Below, piece after piece: positions 59,493-64,000 of a stretch of DNA of 64,000 nt; positions within the stretch are counted from its first letter, which is position 1, and each line of letters begins with the position of its first letter. Origin of the DNA: Niabella yanshanensis (GTDB lineage Bacteria > Bacteroidota > Bacteroidia > Chitinophagales > Chitinophagaceae). Made by a program: the position numbers and the translations under genes. The stretch lies in assembly GCF_034424215.1 (NCBI RefSeq), contig NZ_CP139960.1, positions 496,001-560,000 of the forward strand. Reading direction: 5' to 3'. The notes beneath the pieces are model-generated. The model worked only from the letters and a program-made list of their open reading frames with translations. It was not told the origin of the DNA and did not search any database.

Positions 59493-62400
59493 ATGTCCAG
59501 AAAATTGATTCGTAAGCTTCAGGTCGGATTTGGAATTTCGATGCTCATTTTACTACTGAGCTCTTCGGCTTCTTATATCAGCATCAGGGAGCAGATTAAT
59601 AACCGTACCCAGGTCATTCAAACCCAACGCACCATCAGGTCGGCCAACCAGGTATTAATGGATATGCAGAATGCAGAAACCGGCCTTAGAGGCTTTTTGC
59701 TTACGGGTACGTATAGTTTCCTCGATCCTTATTACCAGAGTGTAAAGTCGCTTCCCCAATCCATTGAAGATGCACGCGGCCTGGTTGCCAATAATGAATT
59801 ACAGGTACGGCGCATAGACAGTGTAAAAGTATTGGTGGATAGCAGCCTTCATTTAACAGAAGAGCTGATTGCACTTAAAAACGCGGGTACAATTATAAGG
59901 GTTGATCAGCTGGTGAAGGGAAAGAACCTGATGGATGCCTGCAGGATGGTGATAGGACGGTTCACTAATGTGGAAACGGCCCTGCTTCAGTTAAGAAGCG
60001 AGAAAATGCATAACAGCTCCAGCACTACCTCTATTTTTATTGTTGCTGCCGCATTAATATCCATCTTTATTACGCTATACTTCTATTTGCAGATACGTGA
60101 AGAGTTTAAGAAGCGCGAACAAATGCAGCAGGCGCTGAAACAAAAAGATGAGGATATATCGAAACGCCTGACCATCATACAGCATATAGCCCAGACGATA
60201 TCAGCCGGTGATTACTCAGTACGGGCAAGCGACGCAGAAAAAGACGACCTGGGTAGCATTGGCGCTTCGCTGAATGCAATGGCAGCATCGCTTGAAAAAT
60301 CATTTGATGAGATCAATACCAACGAATGGAAGCAGGCCGGGCTGGTAAACCTGAACGAGATAACAACAGGTAACAAATCTGAACAGGTTATTGCCAAAGA
60401 TGCGCTTACCCACCTGGTTCAATACGGCGATTGTTTAAACGGGGCGATCTATCTTTTAGATACAGGTAGTCTGCACCTGCAAAGCGCCTATGGCCTGGAG
60501 GACTATATGAAGCCGCAATATGCGCCGGGAGAGGGTATAGTAGGACAGGTATTTAGCGACAGGGCCCTGCGCCGGTTAAACAACCTGTCTGAAACAGATT
60601 TTACAGCCACTACCTCTGCGGCAGCTATTAAAGTACAAAACCTGCTTTGGCTGCCGCTTCTGGCAAAAGGCCAGTGTTTTGGTGTGATTGAATTAGGCGC
60701 TACGCATCCATTTAGCGAAGCTGATCTTGATTTTTACCAGGAAGCAGCCCGTATTATTACCCTTGAAATATTAGCGGCCAAAGCACGGAAACAGGTACAA
60801 ACCCTGCTGGAAGAAACCCAGGCCCAATCAGAAGAGTTACAAACCCAGCATTCGGAACTGGAAAACCTGAATACAGAACTGGAAGCCCAAACACAAAAGC
60901 TACAGGCCTCAGAAGAAGAGCTACGGGTACAACAGGAAGAGCTCTTACAGTCCAACCAGGAGCTGGAAGAACGCTCAAGGTTACTGGAAGAAAAGAATGA
61001 ACTGATTGCCAGTCGTAACCTGGAGGTGCAGAAAAAAGCCGAGGAGCTGGCTTTAAGCACCCGGTATAAATCGGAATTCCTGGCCAATATGTCGCACGAG
61101 CTGCGTACCCCGCTTAACTCCATTCTATTGCTGTCGAGGCTAATGGTAGAAAACGGTGATGATAACTTAAACGAAGACCAGATCGAATCGGCCCGGGTGA
61201 TACAAAGCTCCGGATCCAGCTTACTCAGTCTAATAGACGAGATCCTGGATCTGTCGAAGATAGAGGCCGGCAAAATGGAACTGGAATTAAGCGCGGTTCA
61301 TTTAAGCGTTTTGAAAAATGACCTGCAGAATATGTTTGCGCCTGTGGCAAAAGAAAAAGGACTGGATTTTTCTGTAAACCTGCATGCAGACGAAGCCGAT
61401 AAAGATATTATTACGGATAAATTGCGGCTGGAGCAGGTGATCCGCAACCTGCTGTCCAACGCACTTAAATTTACCACCCAGGGCGCTGTAAGTCTAACTA
61501 TACAACCGGCTGAACATAACACCGATTATGTACAGTTCCTGGTAAAGGATACCGGTATTGGTATTAGCCCGGAAAACCAGAAAATTATTTTTGAAGCCTT
61601 TCAACAGGCAGATGGTTCTACCCGCCGGAAGTTTGGTGGTACGGGCCTGGGACTTTCGATCAGCCGTGAGCTGGCCCGGTTACTGGGCGGTGAAATTACC
61701 GTAAACAGTACACTGGGAACGGGCAGTGAGTTTAGCTTTATTATTCCCCGGTCGAAGCATGCGGCGCCTATAAAACCGGCGCCCGAAAAAACAGCTGAAG
61801 TTGCCATTAACACGGTGGAGGAAGAACCGGTGCTGGTAAACACCAGTAACCTGGTAGTAGCCGAAATACCGGAACAGGTAGCTGATGACAGGGCTGCAAT
61901 TGCTCCAACTGACAAAGTCATACTCATTGTTGAAGACGATACCAATTTTGCCAAAGCATTACTGAAATATACACACCAGCGGGGCTATAAAGGAATTATC
62001 ATTGTAAGAGGCGACCTGGCTGCACCGGCAGCTCTTCAATATAAGCCGGCCGCCATTTTGCTGGATATACAGCTACCGGTAAAAGATGGCTGGCAGGTAA
62101 TGGATGAGATCAAGAGCAATCCCAGGACACGCCATATTCCTGTGCACATTATGTCATCGCTGGAGGTTAAAAAAGAGAGCCTGCTAAAAGGAGCGATCGA
62201 CTTTATTAATAAACCCGTGGCCCTGGAGCAGATCAGCAAGATCTTCCGTAAAATAGAAGATGCTTTGACAGGTCATCCTAAAAAAGTATTGATTGTTGAA
62301 GAGAACCCCAAACATGCCACGGCACTATCTTACTTCCTGAGCAATTTCAATATCGTATCTGAAATAAAAGATAATGTAGACGATAGCATATCTGCATTAA

Positions 62401-63086
62401 TGTCGGATAAAGTGAACTGCGTCATACTGGATATGGGAATACCTGATAAAACAGGATATGAGACCCTGGAAGCTATTAAGCAAAAGCAGGGACTGGAAGA
62501 TCTGCCTATCATTATTTTTACCGGAAAAAACCTGTCGCATGCCGAGGAGCTGAAAATAAAACAATATGCAGATTCTATCGTCATTAAAACAGCGCATTCT
62601 TTCCAGCGTATATTGGATGAAGTGGGGCTGTTCCTGCATTTGGTGGAAGAGCATAACCCGGCAACAGAAAAACGCAAGATCAACAAACTGGGATCTTTAA
62701 ACGAAGTATTGAAAGATAAAACCGTATTGGTAGCTGATGATGACGTGCGAAACATTTTTTCGCTGACAAAAACATTGGAGCAATACCAGATGAAAGTGGT
62801 ATCTACCATTGATGGTAGGGAAGCATTGATGCAATTAGAAGCACATCCTGAAACATCGATCATACTGATGGATATGATGATGCCGGAAATGGATGGTTAT
62901 GAAACCATACAACGCATTCGCAGCAAGCCTGAATATGCGAAGCTGCCCATTATTGCGGTAACAGCCAAGGCCATGACGGGAGACAGGGAACGCTGCATCA
63001 GGGCTGGGGCATCAGACTATATTTCAAAACCGGTGGACAAAGACCAGCTGCTGTCATTATTAAGGGTGTGGCTTTACGAAAACTGA
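59493..63086 (+). CDS. CHASE3 hybrid histidine kinase with three receiver domains
   Basis: 1197-residue membrane sensor. Order: membrane helix (about 12-30), periplasmic CHASE3 domain (35-175, MDMQNAETGLRGFLLTGTY), second helix (178-200), HAMP (215-275), GAF (295-425), a long coiled coil (425-525, many EELxxQ heptads), HisKA with His 535 (ANMSHELRTPLNS), HATPase (640-760), then three receivers with Asp 858, Asp 980 and Asp 1127. This is the layout of large phosphorelay kinases in Bacteroidota. The signal is unknown. Spacing to both neighbours is 5-8 bp, so the operon is tightly coupled. Confidence 0.94.
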   Translation: MSRKLIRKLQVGFGISMLILLLSSSASYISIREQINNRTQVIQTQRTIRSANQVLMDMQNAETGLRGFLLTGTYSFLDPYYQSVKSLPQSIEDARGLVANNELQVRRIDSVKVLVDSSLHLTEELIALKNAGTIIRVDQLVKGKNLMDACRMVIGRFTNVETALLQLRSEKMHNSSSTTSIFIVAAALISIFITLYFYLQIREEFKKREQMQQALKQKDEDISKRLTIIQHIAQTISAGDYSVRASDAEKDDLGSIGASLNAMAASLEKSFDEINTNEWKQAGLVNLNEITTGNKSEQVIAKDALTHLVQYGDCLNGAIYLLDTGSLHLQSAYGLEDYMKPQYAPGEGIVGQVFSDRALRRLNNLSETDFTATTSAAAIKVQNLLWLPLLAKGQCFGVIELGATHPFSEADLDFYQEAARIITLEILAAKARKQVQTLLEETQAQSEELQTQHSELENLNTELEAQTQKLQASEEELRVQQEELLQSNQELEERSRLLEEKNELIASRNLEVQKKAEELALSTRYKSEFLANMSHELRTPLNSILLLSRLMVENGDDNLNEDQIESARVIQSSGSSLLSLIDEILDLSKIEAGKMELELSAVHLSVLKNDLQNMFAPVAKEKGLDFSVNLHADEADKDIITDKLRLEQVIRNLLSNALKFTTQGAVSLTIQPAEHNTDYVQFLVKDTGIGISPENQKIIFEAFQQADGSTRRKFGGTGLGLSISRELARLLGGEITVNSTLGTGSEFSFIIPRSKHAAPIKPAPEKTAEVAINTVEEEPVLVNTSNLVVAEIPEQVADDRAAIAPTDKVILIVEDDTNFAKALLKYTHQRGYKGIIIVRGDLAAPAALQYKPAAILLDIQLPVKDGWQVMDEIKSNPRTRHIPVHIMSSLEVKKESLLKGAIDFINKPVALEQISKIFRKIEDALTGHPKKVLIVEENPKHATALSYFLSNFNIVSEIKDNVDDSISALMSDKVNCVILDMGIPDKTGYETLEAIKQKQGLEDLPIIIFTGKNLSHAEELKIKQYADSIVIKTAHSFQRILDEVGLFLHLVEEHNPATEKRKINKLGSLNEVLKDKTVLVADDDVRNIFSLTKTLEQYQMKVVSTIDGREALMQLEAHPETSIILMDMMMPEMDGYETIQRIRSKPEYAKLPIIAVTAKAMTGDRERCIRAGASDYISKPVDKDQLLSLLRVWLYEN

Positions 63087-63094
63087 GATCAGGT

Positions 63095-63469
63095 ATGCAC
63101 AAAAAAGAAAAAACCATTCTGATAGTAGACGATGACAACCGTAATATTTTTGCCCTGGAGCTGACGCTGAAGGCAAGAAAATACCGGTATATATCCTGCA
63201 CCAGCGCCGCTGAGGGGCTTCAGATACTTCGCACCAATAATACCATTGGCCTGGTGCTGATGGATATGATGATGGCCGAAATGGATGGTTATGAAACCAT
63301 CCGTATTATACGTGCCTCTGCAGAATACGCTGATGTTCCGGTTATTGCGGTTACAGCCAATGCCATGAGCGGCGACAGGGAAAAATGCCTGGAAGCAGGC
63401 GCCAACGGGTATATCTCTAAACCCATCAATGTGGACCAATTATTGGATATGATTGAAAAATGGCTATAG
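63095..63469 (+). CDS. Single-domain response regulator
   Basis: 124 residues, all receiver domain. The acidic pocket is VDDDN, the phospho-acceptor Asp 57 lies in LMDMMMAEMDGYE, and the Thr/Lys positions are in VTANAM and ISKPIN. ATG 63095 starts the domain directly, 8 bp after the kinase stop; the frame upstream overlaps the kinase and is not used. It resembles the third receiver of the preceding kinase, so it may be a relay partner. The next gene's ATG follows its stop codon immediately. Confidence 0.93.
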   Translation: MHKKEKTILIVDDDNRNIFALELTLKARKYRYISCTSAAEGLQILRTNNTIGLVLMDMMMAEMDGYETIRIIRASAEYADVPVIAVTANAMSGDREKCLEAGANGYISKPINVDQLLDMIEKWL

Positions 63470-64000
63470 ATGATAGAACCGGACATCATTAAGGACGAGG
63501 AAATGGAAATGCTGCTGAGGGATATTGCGGAACTCTATGATTACGATTTTACGCAATACACCCGCTCTTCTTTAAGAAGGCGGCTGAACCGGATATGCAT
63601 GCTGGATAAATTCACCAGCTTTGCCGAACTAAGATACCGGATCACTAAAGATGCCACTTACCTGACCCGCTTTATTGAAGAGGTTACCGTAAATGTTACC
63701 GAAATGTTTCGCGATCCCGGATTTTATAAAACCCTGCGGGATCATATACTGCCCACCCTGGGCACTCACCCGTTTATAAGAGTATGGATTGCAGGTTGCT
63801 CAACCGGTGAAGAGGCTTACTCGGTGGCCATCCTTTTAAAGGAGGCGGGGCTTTACCATAAATCGCTGATCTACGCCACCGATATTAATCCCGGTGTTAT
63901 TGAAAAAGCATCCAGGGGGATTTTCCAGGCCGGGCCCATCAAGCAGTATTCAGAAAACTATATGCTATCCGGCGGTAAGCAGGATTTTTCTTCCTACTAT
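63470..64000 (+). CDS. cheR: CheR-type protein-glutamate methyltransferase (3' end outside window)
   Basis: ATG 63470 directly follows the TAG of the response regulator, and the frame stays open to the right edge (177 codons seen). It has the CheR N-terminal helical domain (YTRSSLRRRLNRICM, FIEEVTVNVTEMFRDPGFY) and the SAM-binding start of the methyltransferase domain (RVWIAGCSTGEEAYSVAILL, YATDINPGVIEKA), all typical. CheR and often CheB genes next to large hybrid kinases are common in Bacteroidota. No chemoreceptor gene is present in the window, so the methylated partner may be one of the kinases. Confidence 0.92.
   Translation, partial: MIEPDIIKDEEMEMLLRDIAELYDYDFTQYTRSSLRRRLNRICMLDKFTSFAELRYRITKDATYLTRFIEEVTVNVTEMFRDPGFYKTLRDHILPTLGTHPFIRVWIAGCSTGEEAYSVAILLKEAGLYHKSLIYATDINPGVIEKASRGIFQAGPIKQYSENYMLSGGKQDFSSYY

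Noticed and set aside
60734-61273. Long minus-strand frame opposite the CHASE3 kinase
   Set aside because: Its Ser/Cys-rich translation is the mirror of the Glu/Leu-rich coiled coil on the plus strand; a shadow frame without a start context.

Overview
The window looks like a chromosomal segment of a Bacteroidota bacterium, most likely family Chitinophagaceae (Niabella, Niastella or Chitinophaga type). The family-level placement is inference. It rests on SusC/SusD pairs, a Y_Y_Y-type regulator, glycoside hydrolase gene content, GC near the mid-40s outside AT-rich inserts, near absence of Shine-Dalgarno leaders, and several Bacteroidota promoters of the TTTG/TAnnTTTG type.

Region 1 (1-26.7 kb) is a polysaccharide utilisation locus, all on the plus strand: GH3 (cut by the window edge), a membrane-spanning propeller/Y_Y_Y/HTH regulator, GH5 with a C-terminal sugar-binding module, two tandem GH30 enzymes, GH9, two ThuA-like proteins and a DUF5009/NagX-type membrane protein. 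After an 886-bp non-coding gap come SusC-SusD-SusC-SusD and a surface glycan-binding lipoprotein, closed by a clear terminator. The enzyme set fits a beta-glucan target, with beta-1,6 and/or beta-1,3 linkages suggested by GH30+GH3. Surface lipoproteins bind and cut the glycan, SusC imports oligosaccharides, and periplasmic enzymes finish them.

Region 2 (26.8-39.1 kb) holds housekeeping and accessory genes: an S41-peptidase lipoprotein, a 41-residue peptide gene with its own promoter, a DnaQ-type exonuclease fused to a GIY-YIG nuclease, a DedA protein and a 367-bp tandem duplication. Next is an AT-rich 3.36-kb IS1595-type transposon carrying four passenger genes. It is bounded by 23-bp inverted repeats and the 8-bp palindrome TTAATTAA, and its right end lies exactly at the stop codon of a TPR-Arr (rifamycin ADP-ribosyltransferase) fusion gene. 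A MarR regulator, an AlkB-like dioxygenase and a stand-alone GHKL ATPase follow.

Region 3 (39-57 kb) is a repeat-rich accessory region. Two identical IS110-family elements in opposite orientation flank a second S41 peptidase. Both sit in copies of a short GCCAC..ACACGAAT repeat that also occurs unoccupied in the window. A second family, made of two GTTGGTG/CACCAAC hairpins, occurs in most gene gaps from 41 to 51 kb. Between these are orphan genes and a trio (XRE, KilA-N, ORF6N) sharing a homologous upstream region of about 110 bp.

Region 4 (55-64 kb) returns to core-like genes: a TauE/SafE transporter, a histone-H1-like basic protein, a DUF2383 four-helix protein, and an operon of two hybrid histidine kinases, a single-domain response regulator and a CheR methyltransferase cut by the right edge.
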